From NCBI GenBank assembly GCA_003117195.1, contig BDSI01000008.1, positions 1 through 64,000 on the forward strand: DNA of 64,000 nt, in the 5' to 3' direction. Position numbers and translations under genes: made by a program. Under the pieces are notes generated by a model that searched no databases, had not been told where the DNA came from, and saw only the letters and a list, made by a program, of their open reading frames with translations. How positions within the stretch are numbered: position 1 is the stretch's first letter; each line of letters starts with the position of its first letter. This stretch comes from Eudorina sp. 2006-703-Eu-15 (lineage: Eukaryota; Chlorophyta; Chlorophyceae; Chlamydomonadales; Volvocaceae). Below, in pieces: positions 1 to 10,260 of the stretch.

Positions 1-88
1 TCCCCTCCCTCCCCTCCCCTCCCCTCCCCTCCCCTCCCCCGGCTCCCTCCCCTCCCCTCCCCTCCCCTCCCTCCCTCCCCGTCCACAG
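1..88 (+). repeat. TCCCC-type pyrimidine repeat, end of an intron
   Basis: This is a nearly pure run of TCCCC/TCCC units with one short interruption near 38-46. It ends in a CAG acceptor at 86-88, directly before the first readable exon. It therefore looks like the pyrimidine-rich end of an intron of the gene that enters the window from the left. Confidence 0.6.
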
Positions 89-341
89 AACGAGATCATC
101 TCCACGTACGACGACCTGGTGACCCGCGGGGTGTCCTTCGAGGAGCTGGGGCTGCTGGTGCTGACGGCCTTCTGGGTGCTGCTGCTGGAGGGGGCCAACA
201 TGGCGGGGCACGCGGCGGCGGACGAGGTAGGGCGCTGCCGGGGGGGCGGCGGGGCGGCGGAGGGGAGCCCTTCGCCTAAAGCGCGTCCTCCTGCATGCCT
301 GCCTGTGTGTTGCTCGTCTGTCTGTCTGTCTGTCTGTCTGT

Positions 342-398
<57 letters not shown>

Positions 399-1078
399 TG
401 TCTGCGGAACCGCGGCCCCCCTTGTGTGTGCTCATGGGCGGGCGGAGCAGGCGGGTGTGTGTGGCCCCCTCCATTTGCGTGTTTGAACTTTGAGATCTGG
501 GCCCTCGCGTGGTCTGTGCTGTGTGCTCCCACGGGGCGGTAGTACGAGTGTACGACCTCCTCCCGTGCCCCCTCCGCCCCCTGCCCCCGCAGGCGACCGT
601 CCTCATCAACAGCCTGCCCAGCCCCGAGGACGTGCGGGAAGGGGCCATCGGGGCCCTGCAGGGCGCGGGAGAGTGGGTCAGAGAGGCGGCCGCCGGGTAC
701 TCGGGCGCGCTCTTCAGCCAGATCATCTCCGGCGGCGGAGGAGGCGGCGACGACGACGGCGGCGGCGGCGTCGGCGTTGCGACGGCGATGGCGGAGGTGG
801 CCATGGCGGCAGCGGCGGTGGCCGTCGGCAGTCGCAACGGCGGCGAGGCGGCGGCGGCGTCGGGCGAGGGCGACAGCGACGACGACGACGACGACAACGA
901 CGACGAAGGTGCCGGCGGCCGTGGCAGCGGCGGCGGAGGCGGTGGCGGCAGTGGGGCTGGCGGCGGCGGTGGTCTGTACGGCCGTGGCGGGGGCCCTCCC
1001 GGGACACGCAGGAAGTTCTTCGGTCGGGCGCCTTGGCCGGGCGGCGGCGAGTGGGGCGGCGGCGACGTATCGGACTGA
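89..1078 (+). CDS. 3' end of an unrecognised gene (last two exons)
   Basis: Two exons can be joined: 89-226 (46 codons, donor GAG|GTAGGG) and 593-1078 (acceptor CCGCAG, stop TGA). Both junctions are phase 0. The first exon encodes a stretch with a hydrophobic core (GLLVLTAFWVLLLEGANMAG) that could be a membrane helix or a buried helix. The second starts with about 50 ordinary residues (ATVLINSLPSPEDVREGAIG and following). It then becomes Gly/Ala/Asp low complexity, with an acidic Asp run, and ends in VSD. The 5' part lies outside the window. I do not recognise the family. The ordinary codon use in the first 100 residues argues that the exons are real; the Gly-rich tail alone would not. Confidence 0.5.
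306..406 (+). repeat. (CTGT)n/(CTGC)n tetranucleotide microsatellite
   Basis: A run of CTGT units changes to CTGC units and back to CTGT. It lies wholly inside the 366-bp intron between 226 and 593. Short reading frames through it (repeated Leu/Pro/Ala/Cys) are products of the repeat and not genes. Confidence 0.85.
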
Positions 1079-4000
1079 CAAGGCTCTCCGGCCAGCAGCG
1101 CCGGTACGATGGTGGTTCACAGACTGTCGTACATCCGTACCTACCAGCTGTCATGTGTTGGCCGCAGGAGGTCCCGTAACCTTCTGAGCAACACCCCGGA
1201 CAGGGCCCCAGCCGGGAGGCCCCCGTCGCGTACCCCCAGAGCCCCAGTGCAGAGGACCTCTCGAAGGATGGCCCCATCCGAGGGGCCCCCAAAGGCCAGC
1301 AGAGGCCATGGCTGACACCCCCAAGGCCTCGAAAGGACGGCCCGGGGGCGGATGTGCCCTGCGGCGGCGAGGTTGGGTTGCGGGTTGGGGTTTCTGGGGG
1401 CAGTGGAGGGGCCGTGGCGGGCCGCAGTGCTGTGCGTGCTGTGTGTCGGTGGACGGTCGAAGTATTTTCGGTATGCATTGAGAACGGAACGAAGTGGTGT
1501 TGAGGAAATCGACCCATTCAATGTGCGATATATGTGTGTTGACGTTGGCAGACTCTGTGTGTGTGTGTTACATACCTGACCGGGCATGGCACTGGCCGAG
1601 GGCTACTAACCCAGCCCTAACGGAAAGACCGCTGAAGCGCACAGGAGAAGGGCGCGAAGGGCCACACACCCCCTTGCTCGACCTAGAGCACTCGCGCGTC
1701 CTAAAAGGTACGGCAGTGACTCTAAGAAAAGAGAGAATATATGTATGTTACTTTCGCAGGCAGAACAGGAGTGCGAGAATATATATGTGTGTTTAGATAT
1801 GTGTGTGTGGAGAGAATAAACATGTGTGTTGGAGGATATAATCGTATGTCTATGTGTGTGTTTCTGTTTATGAGAAGTGCAGTTCGGTTGGGGGCTTCTT
1901 CCTTGCAGCGGTTTTGTTGGGCGCCTGCGGCCGGCCGTTCTGTTGGTGACCGGCGATCAGGGGGTGCCGTACGGTTGCGGCCGTACAGTTGCGGCCGTAC
2001 TGTGCGGCAGCGCAGGGCTGCATAAAGCCGGCGGACAGGTGCCATCGGGTTGTTACAGGCGCCTGCGCGCAGGTTGATTGAGTTTCGGACGCCGGGCGGG
2101 GCGAAGACACCTAGGGGTGGACGCCGCTGTTGGGGTTTCGCGGCTTTCGGGGTCGTGAAGCCGTGGCGGTAGTCTCTGTACGGCAGTGACGTCGTGGGTA
2201 CGGCAGTGACGTCGGTCAATTGACGCTCCAGCCAGGGGTGCCGTGACCAGAAGCTGATCATAAGAATATGCTTTCTATAATATATACAATGTTTAGAAAC
2301 ATGTGCTCATCACGGGTGATATGACTAATGGATGACACACATATGATTGGTGTCCGCGTGTAGATCGGTGGGCAGCTGCCTGCAGGGCGGCAGGAGTGCA
2401 GTTGTGTGGTTGTATGTGTGTCCGGCGTATGTGTACGTGATATGTACGTGATCGTCGGGCACGGCGGGTCCTTGTACGTCTCCTCGTGCCGTGAAGCCTC
2501 TCGGGGCGGAGGCCAACTTCTTGCTTGCTGAAGTTTACCTCAAGTTTCCCTCCCACATATATACCCTTGAAGACGTGTTGAAGACGTCTTTGCTCAGCGC
2601 TGGCCGCTTGGCACATATCCTGGAGGGACATGCGCATGCCTGTACCACTGGTGGAGACTGCTGCTGTATGTTTGGAAGGAAACCGGCAGGTAGGCCTCTT
2701 GTTTGTTCGCAGCGTGGTTGAAGCGTGGCGTGAGCGAGGCGGGTTGTGGGGAGCTACCGTAACTGAGGATGCCCGACAGTACGGATTCGTATAGTCGAGC
2801 GAGAAGTACGGCAGGCAGGCATGTGAGACCTGCCGCTGCGTGCGCTGACGACCGTGATTTTCGTCCTGTGTCAGTGTTGGTGTGTTGGGTTTTGGTGTTC
2901 AGCAAGAAACCCGCCCGAACCACCTGAGCTAAGGAAAGACGCTGCTGGATGGCTTTATGCTGTGTGGGTCCTGGGGTAGGCTGTAACAGGTGACACGTCT
3001 TCTCCACCGTCCACAAACCGTACTTGCGAACAAAATGCTGGCTAAGACCGCTGTCCCCTGTACTGCTCGCAAAACAGCTGCCATGGCTATTTTGACAGTT
3101 GTAATACAGCCCGTGTCTGCCTCGTCTGAGAGTGTTTGTCCGTGCGTGGTGTGCGAAGCGCACAGCAGCGCCCGGCAAGGCCTGTACTGACCGCTTGCAT
3201 AGGGGCCCCGGCCCGAGGGGATGGGGCGGGCGCGGACGTCTTGTATGTAACTAACACCGTACATGTACAACGGCGCCTGCATCCTTGCTGGGAAAGCGTA
3301 CATACATATGCAGCTTTGTGTAAAAACCAAGTTTCCTGCCATCTCTACCGTAGTGCAGAACAAGAATTTCTTGATCAAGCTCTGGGTTGGATGCTGCAGC
3401 TAACCGGTAATGCGTCCGCGTGAACCGCCGCCTCCGACATTGACACGACGACTCGGGTCCACCTTGTAACGATTACTTTCTTACAACGACAGATTTTCTC
3501 AAGTTTAAGATACTTGCTGTCAGAGGAATGTCTTGGCTTGTGGTGAAGCCGTCTATGTAATGGCGGATGTGCGTACGGGTGGATTTAGAGCTGAGAAGAG
3601 GTATCGTCGCGTTGCTCACAGCAACAAAAGAAGAGATCTGCAATCCAATACCAAACATCTAAACTTACAAAATGCGCATACCTTCCTTCCTTTGCTTATA
3701 TGCTTGGCTCGGCGCCTTTTGACAATGCTCCTTGCGTGTTCATTTGTAATAACATATTTTTTATGTGTAGAGCTTGTTGAAATAAAGTAAATTCGAGCGT
3801 TTCGTTCCCTGTAATTCACTCCTCCCGCGTCCCACTATCACTTTGCAGCTTCCTGACAGCCTGAGCGGGTCTGGGAGAACGAGCTGTATTATCGTGGAAT
3901 ACAAGCGTGTGTCTATGTTTCTCAGTTCAGCCATTCTGGAAATGCTTGCGCTTGTATCATAAATTTGCCCATTCAGGTTGACCTTGCCTGCACTACACAT

Positions 4001-4474
4001 AACAACCGTGTAATGGTGACGGATGACACGGTGAGTTACCTTGCGTCGGTTTACTGAGACAAATGCTAGCCCCCGGAGGCGTTTTTGACGAATGTGGTCT
4101 TGACGACGACGGGTGAACAGCGAACCAACACCTACAGAGCGCTCCAGGTTGTTGAATGGTAGTTACAACGTCGTAACTTGTAATAATCGCTTTGTCGAGT
4201 CCTTCACGAAAGTGAGGACACGGGATTGAAAGCTGACGCTAAGTTCCGCCATGCTCACTCGTCTGTCCTGTTGCACGGGTACCTTCAGCAACCTGCTCTG
4301 CAAGACCGCAACGCATGGCATGTATGCTGCGTGTGTCATGAATCCATTGCCGGTATTATCAAACAGGCACGGTGGCGTCAGCGCCCTAGTTCATCGACAG
4401 CCGTCGGACCCCCCGCGACCCGGAGAGCACCATCTGCTACCCTAACTCGCGCAGCGCCCCGTCTGTCGACATCG
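1079..4474. other. 3.4 kb intergenic stretch without a supported gene
   Basis: I find no conserved protein segment and no consistent exon chain. The stretch holds a reverse-oriented CA-tailed retroposon remnant (about 1555-1650), a direct repeat of a 19-20 bp GTACGGCAGTGACGTCG unit near 2178-2216, a TG-rich element like those found in introns downstream (about 2870-2921), and a copy of the GTTACAAGGTGGACCC dispersed motif in reverse (about 3450-3476). The part from about 3480 to 4010 is clearly more A+T-rich than the rest. The region before 4475 should contain the promoter of the next gene, but no box stands out. Confidence 0.4.
1555..1650 (-). mobile_element. CA-tailed retroposon remnant (short copy)
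   Basis: Read on the minus strand, this segment carries the block pattern of the elements at 15.84 kb and 18.7-19.2 kb. These blocks are GCTTCAGCGGTCT, then AGGGCTGGGTTAG, then GGCCAGTGCC with a GCCCGG block, then ATGTAACACACAC. Only the 3' end of the element is present, as expected for a 5'-truncated retroposon copy. It is diverged from the 18-19 kb copies and therefore older. Confidence 0.5.
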
Positions 4475-7400
4475 ATGGCCCTGGCAGTCATCATTTGCGC
4501 ACTGTTGTGCGTGGTCAGCTTCTCGCCCGCGTACGGCCGAGGTACGGTACACTGCAGAGTGCGTGGCTGGGATCCAAGGGGTGCAGTAGTGCTTGAATAA
4601 GGTCGCCCGGCATTGAACCACGCGGGGTAGGCACTGTCGTCATCTCAAGAGTCAGAGTAACCTGCGCCGTGGTGCTTTCATTAGCAACCGGAGATCTTCA
4701 TGGAGATTTTCAACTTTGGATCTCGGTTCTGGAATTAAGCTGGGGGCGACGCTGTGAGGGATGTCGCCCGGGACCCTGCGGCGCCACCAACCCGCCGCCA
4801 CACGAACGCCAATAACCGGACCTGCGACGCTAGCAAGCGGGCTGCGGCTCGCTCGCGCCTCCTGCCATGCCTTGCCTGCGTCATATCCACGTCACCCGAT
4901 ACGGTGCCGTACCTGGGTATGGGCTGGCGGACGTGCGTAACCTCCTGTGCGTCGGTCCGTGTACGACAGGTTCGGATCCATCGTCGCCGTCGGCATCGTC
5001 GCCGTCGTCGCAGCTCTGCCATAGCGGCACCCGACGCCTTCTGAAGGGCGGCAAGAGCTCCGGGTCGGGCAGCAGCGTCAGAAGCAGCAGCGGCAGCGGC
5101 GGCGGCGGCGGTCTCTCCAAGACGGCGATCATCATCATCGCTGTCGTGGTCCCGGTCGGGACCCTGCTGCTCGGGGCGGGCATCGGCCTGCTCGTCCTCT
5201 TCTGCATCCGACGTAGGAAGGTGCGTGCATGGGGACATGCGGGTGTCCCAGTCTAGCAGTCATAACCCTGGGGTTTTGTAATGTAACCGTTACAAGGTGG
5301 ACCCGTATCCCCGGGTTGGGTAATCTCTGTGGCCCTAGGGTGGGCGAGGAGCTAGGCGCAACACCTATAGTTGGAAGCAGGGCAAGGCAGGGCGCGCGCG
5401 CTCCCTGCCTTTCGCCTGGGCCTGAGGGCCCCCGTGGCCCACGGGCAAGGCAGGCCGCCCCATCTCAGCGGCGGACGCGGTGTCGCCGTCTTTACTGACA
5501 TATGGTACACACGGGCGCGGGCAAGGGGGCCAGTGCCGCCCAACCGCAGGGGCGGCCAGGGTTCCCCAGGTGCCTCACCAGGTGCCTCACAACGTCTCTA
5601 GGAGCGCACATCAGAGGGGTCAGTGGCTGCCACATCCTACATCGCCCTCCCGGGGACCGCAACGGGCCGGAAATGGCAAGGAATGTCACACATGTGGAGC
5701 GGAAGCAGCTCTAGGTGCTGCTGCTGTCACCCGGGGCGCACCTGGTGCTGCTGCTGTCACCCGGGGCGCACCTGCCGCGGGGCTGTAGGGGGCTGTAGGG
5801 GGCTAACGTGAAAGGTTGGGGCCGTAGGGGAGAAGGGGAACTTTTGGAGATGGAGCCCTCAGCCTGACGCGGCAAGGTGGGATCCCCCGCCGTTTCATTC
5901 GCGCCGCAGGCCAAGATGCAGCAAGTCCAACCGATTGCGGACACGGCCATCCAGCCGATCGGGCAGACGACATACGATCACAAGCCTCAGGTGGGGCCAC
6001 CGGGGGTGCGGGTGGGGTATGAAGCGACCGACCAGGGCCCCGGCCCCGGCCCCGGCCCCGGCCCGCCCCGCCCGCCCGGCCCCGGCCCCGGCCCCGCCCC
6101 GCCCGGCCCGGCCCCGGCCCCGGCCCGGCCCCGGCCCGGCCCCGCCCCGGCCCCGGCCCCGGCCCCGCCCCGCCCGCCCCGGCCCGGCCCCGGCCCGCCC
6201 GGCCCCGGCCCCGGCCCCGCCCCGCCCGGCCCGCCCCGGCCCGGCCCCGGCCCGCCCGGCCCGCCCCGGCCCCGGCCCCGGCCCCGGCCCCGCCCCGCCC
6301 GGCCCCGGCCCCGCCCCGGCCCGCCCCGCCCGGCCCCGGCCCCGGCCCCGCCCGCCCGGCCCCGGCCCCGGCCCCGCCCCGCCCGGCCCCGCCCGGCCCC
6401 GGCCCCGGCCCGGCCCCGCCCCGCCCGGCCCCGGCCCCGGCCCCGGCCCGCCCCGCCCGGCCCCGGCCCCGCCCCGGCCCGCCCGGCCCCGGCCCCGCCC
6501 GCCCGGCCCCGGCCCCGCCCGGCCCCGGCCCCGGCCCCGGCCCGCCCGCCCGGCCCCGGCCCCGGCCCCGCCCGCCCGGCCCGGCCCCGGCCCGGCCCGC
6601 CCGCCCGGCCCCGGCCCCGGCCCCGCCCGCCCCGCCCGCCCGGCCCCGGCCCCCCCCCGGCCCCGGCCCGGCCCCGGCCCCGGCCCCGGCCCCGCCCCGC
6701 CCGGCCCCGGCCCCGGCCCCGGCCCGCCCGGCCCCGGCCCCGCCCCCCCCCCCCCCCCCCCCCCCCCCCCGGCCCCGGCCCCGCCCCGCCCGGCCCCGGC
6801 CCCGGCCCGCCCCCCCCCCCCCCCGCCCCGCCCGGCCCGGCCCCGGCCCCGGCCCCGCCCCGCCCGGCCCCGGCCCCGGCCCCGGCCCCGGCCCCGGCCC
6901 CGGCCCCGGCCCCGCCCCGCCCGGCCCCGGCCCCGGCCCCGCCCCGCCCGGCCCCGGCCCCGGCCCCGGCCCCGGCCCGGCCCCGGCCCCGGCCCCGGCC
7001 CCGGCCCGGCCCCGGCCCCGGCCCCGCCCCGCCCGGCCCCGCCCCGCCCGCCCCGGCCCCGGCCCCGGCCCCGGCCCCGGCCCCGGCCCCGGCCCCGGCC
7101 CCGGCCCCGGCCCCGGCCCCGCCCCGCCCGGCCCCGGCCCCGGCCCCGCCCCGCCCGGCCCCGGCCCCGGCCCCGGCCCCGGCCCCGCCCCGCCCCAGGC
7201 GGGTTCGGGGGACGGCACCGGGGGCGGACCCAGGCTGGAGGCTAAGGTGACGCACTCGGAGGGGTGAGGGTGTTCTCCCGGGGGGGGAGGGAGCGAGAGT
7301 CTATCCTCCACGCGCCAAGATGGTCCTGGCCGTACCCGTCACCTACCCCGCAAATGCCTGCGTGCGGAGGGGTTCCTTCGCAAGGCGCCCCTGGTGGTTG

Positions 7401-7858
7401 TTTGTCCCATTCACGAAGCTAATGACCCTGCCTCCCCCGACTGGTCTGCCCGTCCGTCCCATACCCCTGACCCAAACAACCACATGCAGGCGCCTCTGCA
7501 ACTGTACGGCACAGGTCAACCAGATCCCCTGCAACAGTACGGCACAGGTCAACCAGATCCCCTGCAACAGTACGGCTCGGGGCAACCAATTCCCCTGCAA
7601 CCGTACGGCACGGGGCAACCAGTTCCCCTGCAACAGTACAGCACGGGTCAACCAGTTCCCCTGCAACCGTACGGCACAGGTCCACCAGATTCCCTGCAAC
7701 CGTACGGCACAGGTCCACCAGATTCCCTGCAACCGTACGGCATGGGTCCACCAGGTCCCCCGCAACCGTACGGCACAGGTCGACCAGATTCCCTCCAACC
7801 GTACGGCGAAAGCCAGCCACAGACCTTACAGCAGTCCTACCCGCCGTACAAGGCATAA
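4475..7858 (+). CDS. Type I single-pass membrane protein with 11-residue tail repeats
   Basis: The five-exon model is 4475-4541, 4970-5220, 5910-5990, 7199-7246 and 7490-7858. Junction phases are 1,0,0,0 and give about 271 residues. Residues 1-22 are a signal peptide (MALAVIICALLCVVSFSP and following). A short Ser/Gly-rich ectodomain with one Cys follows. A helix at about 75-102 (AIIIIAVVVPVGTLLLGAG and following) is followed by the stop-transfer CIRRRK. The cytosolic tail ends in ten degenerate 11-residue units of the form PLQ-x-YGTGQPD and the terminal YPPYKA. Pro-Pro-Tyr and Tyr-rich repeats often bind WW or SH2/SH3-like domains, so a scaffold or receptor role is an inference. The intron at 5991-7198 is a giant GGCCCC-type array. 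The 428-bp first intron could hide one more ectodomain exon. No named family recognised. Confidence 0.78.
5281..5325 (+). repeat. Dispersed GTTACAAGGTGGACCC element
   Basis: This copy reads AACCGTTACAAGGTGGACCC and then a CCCCGGGTTGGG core. It sits in the intron after the transmembrane exon. Other copies are near 11.02, 15.4, 17.7, 22.8, 25.85, 29.85, 50.4 and 55.8 kb. Confidence 0.6.
6030..7197 (+). repeat. 1.2 kb CCGGCC/GGCCCC intronic tandem array
   Basis: Almost every base here is C or G, arranged as GGCCCC, GGCCCG and CCCGCC units, with poly-C runs near 6740-6770 and 6811-6824. The array fills the intron between the donor at 5991 and the acceptor CCCCAG at 7193-7198. All six reading frames are open over long stretches and encode only Pro, Gly, Ala and Arg, so those frames are not genes. 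The minus strand carries runs of GGGG at short spacing, which is the requirement for G-quadruplexes. Confidence 0.93.
7493..7824 (+). repeat. 33-bp coding tandem repeat (11-residue units)
   Basis: Ten direct repeats of 33 bp encode units such as PLQQYGTGQPD, PLQPYGTGQPV and SLQPYGTGPPD. The DNA units are similar but not identical. The reading frame and the spacing of Tyr-Gly and Gln-Pro are kept throughout, which fits selection at the protein level. The repeat forms most of the cytosolic tail of the gene at 4475-7858. Confidence 0.88.
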
Positions 7859-8601
7859 CCTCGCTCCGAGAGTCGCACCAAGCTGACCGCACCCACGACA
7901 CATCCTGCCGTACTGTACTGCCAGTAGCGCCGTCGCGACCGAGATGTCTTGTTACATTGCTTGACCTCGCGTGGTCCCGCTCGCTGTGGAGGTTCACGCG
8001 GCAACCTCTTTATTCATTGTGTTTTGAGGAGTGCTTCCTTCTTCACGATGCTGATGACATATACCGCGCGCGCGCGAGAGAGAGAGTCGCCGTACGTACT
8101 GGAACGGCATAGCGGAGGTCTGGCCTTGCTTGTTGGTCCTCCGGGTTCATGACGGGTAGCGACGCCTAGCTTCCGTCGTGCGGTCCCGCCGGTCCTCCGG
8201 AGGGCGTGTGTTTAGAAATGCAACCCGCCCGCCCGAGGGCGTGTGTGTGTGTGTGTATGGCTGTGTGTGTGGCTGTGGCTGTGGCTGTGGCAGTACCTCC
8301 GTGGGACGTCATTCATGGCTGTTGAGTGAATTGCCTTGGCGTTTGGAGGAGCAGGGTGATTGCTTCTTGAGGACACGCACTTTGATGCGCTCTGACTGAT
8401 GGACCGATTTAAAGGCATCGTGTGACGGACGTGGAGAACCTGATGACACGGCGTTGGTGAGTGTATGTACATATGTGAGTGTACATGAGGGGATTTTAGA
8501 GGGTCTCGAAGAAAGTTGAGCCCGTGCATGTGTGTGTGTGTGTGTTCGTAGATAGGCGGGCAGAGCAGGGGTGTGTGACATGCATAGGGCACAGCGAAGC
8601 C

Positions 8602-8655
<54 letters not shown>

Positions 8656-10260
8656 CGTGTAGCGAGGAACCCAAAAGGTGTGTATGTTCGTGAGCTGGAT
8701 CGTCGGCGTGCGTTTCGTTGGCTGAGGTGGAGGTGGGGATCGGTGTGTCGGATCCCAGGCCAAGCTGGGGATCGCGCGAATCTCCAGCTGTGTGCGGCTG
8801 TGCAGTGGGGGCCGGGGAGTAATGCGCTCCGCAGATCCATCTGGACACGGCGGCAGCAGCAACTTGGTTTAATGCCATGCTTTGCTTTATCCAGGCGAAT
8901 CTGCGGATCGCATTCCTCCGACTCTCCTGTCCGATGACGGCCGGTGTTGGGGTTGCGGTTGCGGTTTTGCTGGCTGTATATATTGACATATTGGGGTTGG
9001 GGTTGTGCGGAGCCATGCAAGGCCAAGCGAACATCTGCGTGATCTCTTTCTAATGGAGGCCGGTGCCAGGTAGGCATCCTTTGCAAACCCCTAGACGCCC
9101 CGTGTGCTTGACTCGGATGCAGCAATAATAAACGTACGACCTTCCGCTCGCTCCCTCTACTTCGTTGATTACCAGCATTTGTACAAGCATCTATCTGTAC
9201 GAATGACCCGACCGCCCTCGACCGCCGATGACCCGCGGGTCCACGGGTCCACCGTAACAAGTATGATTCGTTACGATTGATCCCAATACTCACAAGGAGG
9301 CAAGTTGCGTGCGCGCATTAATGCGTGCATTTGCAACAGTCGCGCGTGTGTGAGATTTTTCCATCTTGAGCGGCAAAGGAAGGAACATATCACATTCAGG
9401 GTTACGTGGCTCCTACGTTCGTAAACGCCCTGCCTTTCTTCCGGGGATGAAACTTGCCCCTTCTGATGAGAAGCATAACGAGAGGGGCATAAAGCCACGT
9501 AAAGCTCACGTGAGGATGCCTACAGCCGGGCCAGGCGGCGAATTATTCTGCCCCAGTTTGCCCGCTCTCGTACGGCATTGCCATGTTAGTGCTGTGAAGG
9601 TGAATGTCTTCTGGAAATGTTAGGCAAAATCTTAAGAGTATTTAAATTTTTATTACCATGCCAAATATCCTTAGGAGCGCATTGAGTGATTGACTGCGTT
9701 TCTTAGGCATTCCCACCCAAGTTCCCACTCACCAGCTGACATGCCGCTCCCGAGGTGTCGGAGACGCAAATATGTATGGATTAACGAATAAATTTCAATG
9801 TATTGATACACTTAACTCTTGCGCCAGGTCAGAAATTTTCGCATCGAAGCAACTTGGCGCTGACGCCTTGCTTGTCTTTGTCAGGAAGGGGATATACTTC
9901 ATTGCTTCCGTGCTTACCATATTGCAGCATTTGCGCTTTTATTTTTGTATAGTTATCCTATTTTTACGGCATTTCTGCATGCTGTGTCGCTTCAGTCGTC
10001 GTCCTCAGCAAAGTTGCGTGCATTTAGCCTTTGCTTGCTGCATCACACGCCATTCACAATACCTGGCGCCACACCGCTGATCGAAATGCAAACGTTTCAA
10101 CTTTGCTGGAGCCTTTCTTTTCCGTATCCTACACTGGCTACGGATGGCGCTGTAAGCAAAAACCAGTTTCGCTCCGTCTTTCTCTATGCGCGACAGGAGG
10201 AAGTGCAACTAACGCCGGGGCCGCGAGCGAGCCGGTCCCGGCGCCTCTGCTGTGGCCGCG
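7859..10260. other. Intergenic, TG-rich then AT-rich, no supported gene
   Basis: After the stop at 7858 I see no exon chain. The stretch holds a CG/GA microsatellite (about 8067-8089), GT-rich runs (8238-8290 and 8530-8545), a long (GT)n (about 8606-8652), and several copies of a TG-rich element that ends in a CCCGCCCG-like block (about 8207, 8537 and 8650). Repeats of GGTTGGGGTTG and GCGGTT lie near 8946-9008. From about 9600 to 10000 the sequence is A+T-rich and looks like upstream, non-coding DNA of the next gene. Long frames through the GT runs are artefacts. Confidence 0.45.
8606..8652 (+). repeat. (GT)n microsatellite
   Basis: An uninterrupted GT run that ends in GTTCGTGTAGCGAGGAACCC, the same flank type that follows other TG tracts in this window (for example 33.69 kb). 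Confidence 0.85.

Noticed and set aside
2594..3178. Minus-strand 194-codon frame
   Set aside because: No domain, membrane pattern or splice context, and ordinary A+T content differs from the real exons of the window.
5803..7311. Open frames of 420-500 codons on both strands
   Set aside because: They encode only Pro, Gly, Ala and Arg from the GGCCCC array, which has no stop codons in any frame; splice sites on both sides mark it as an intron.
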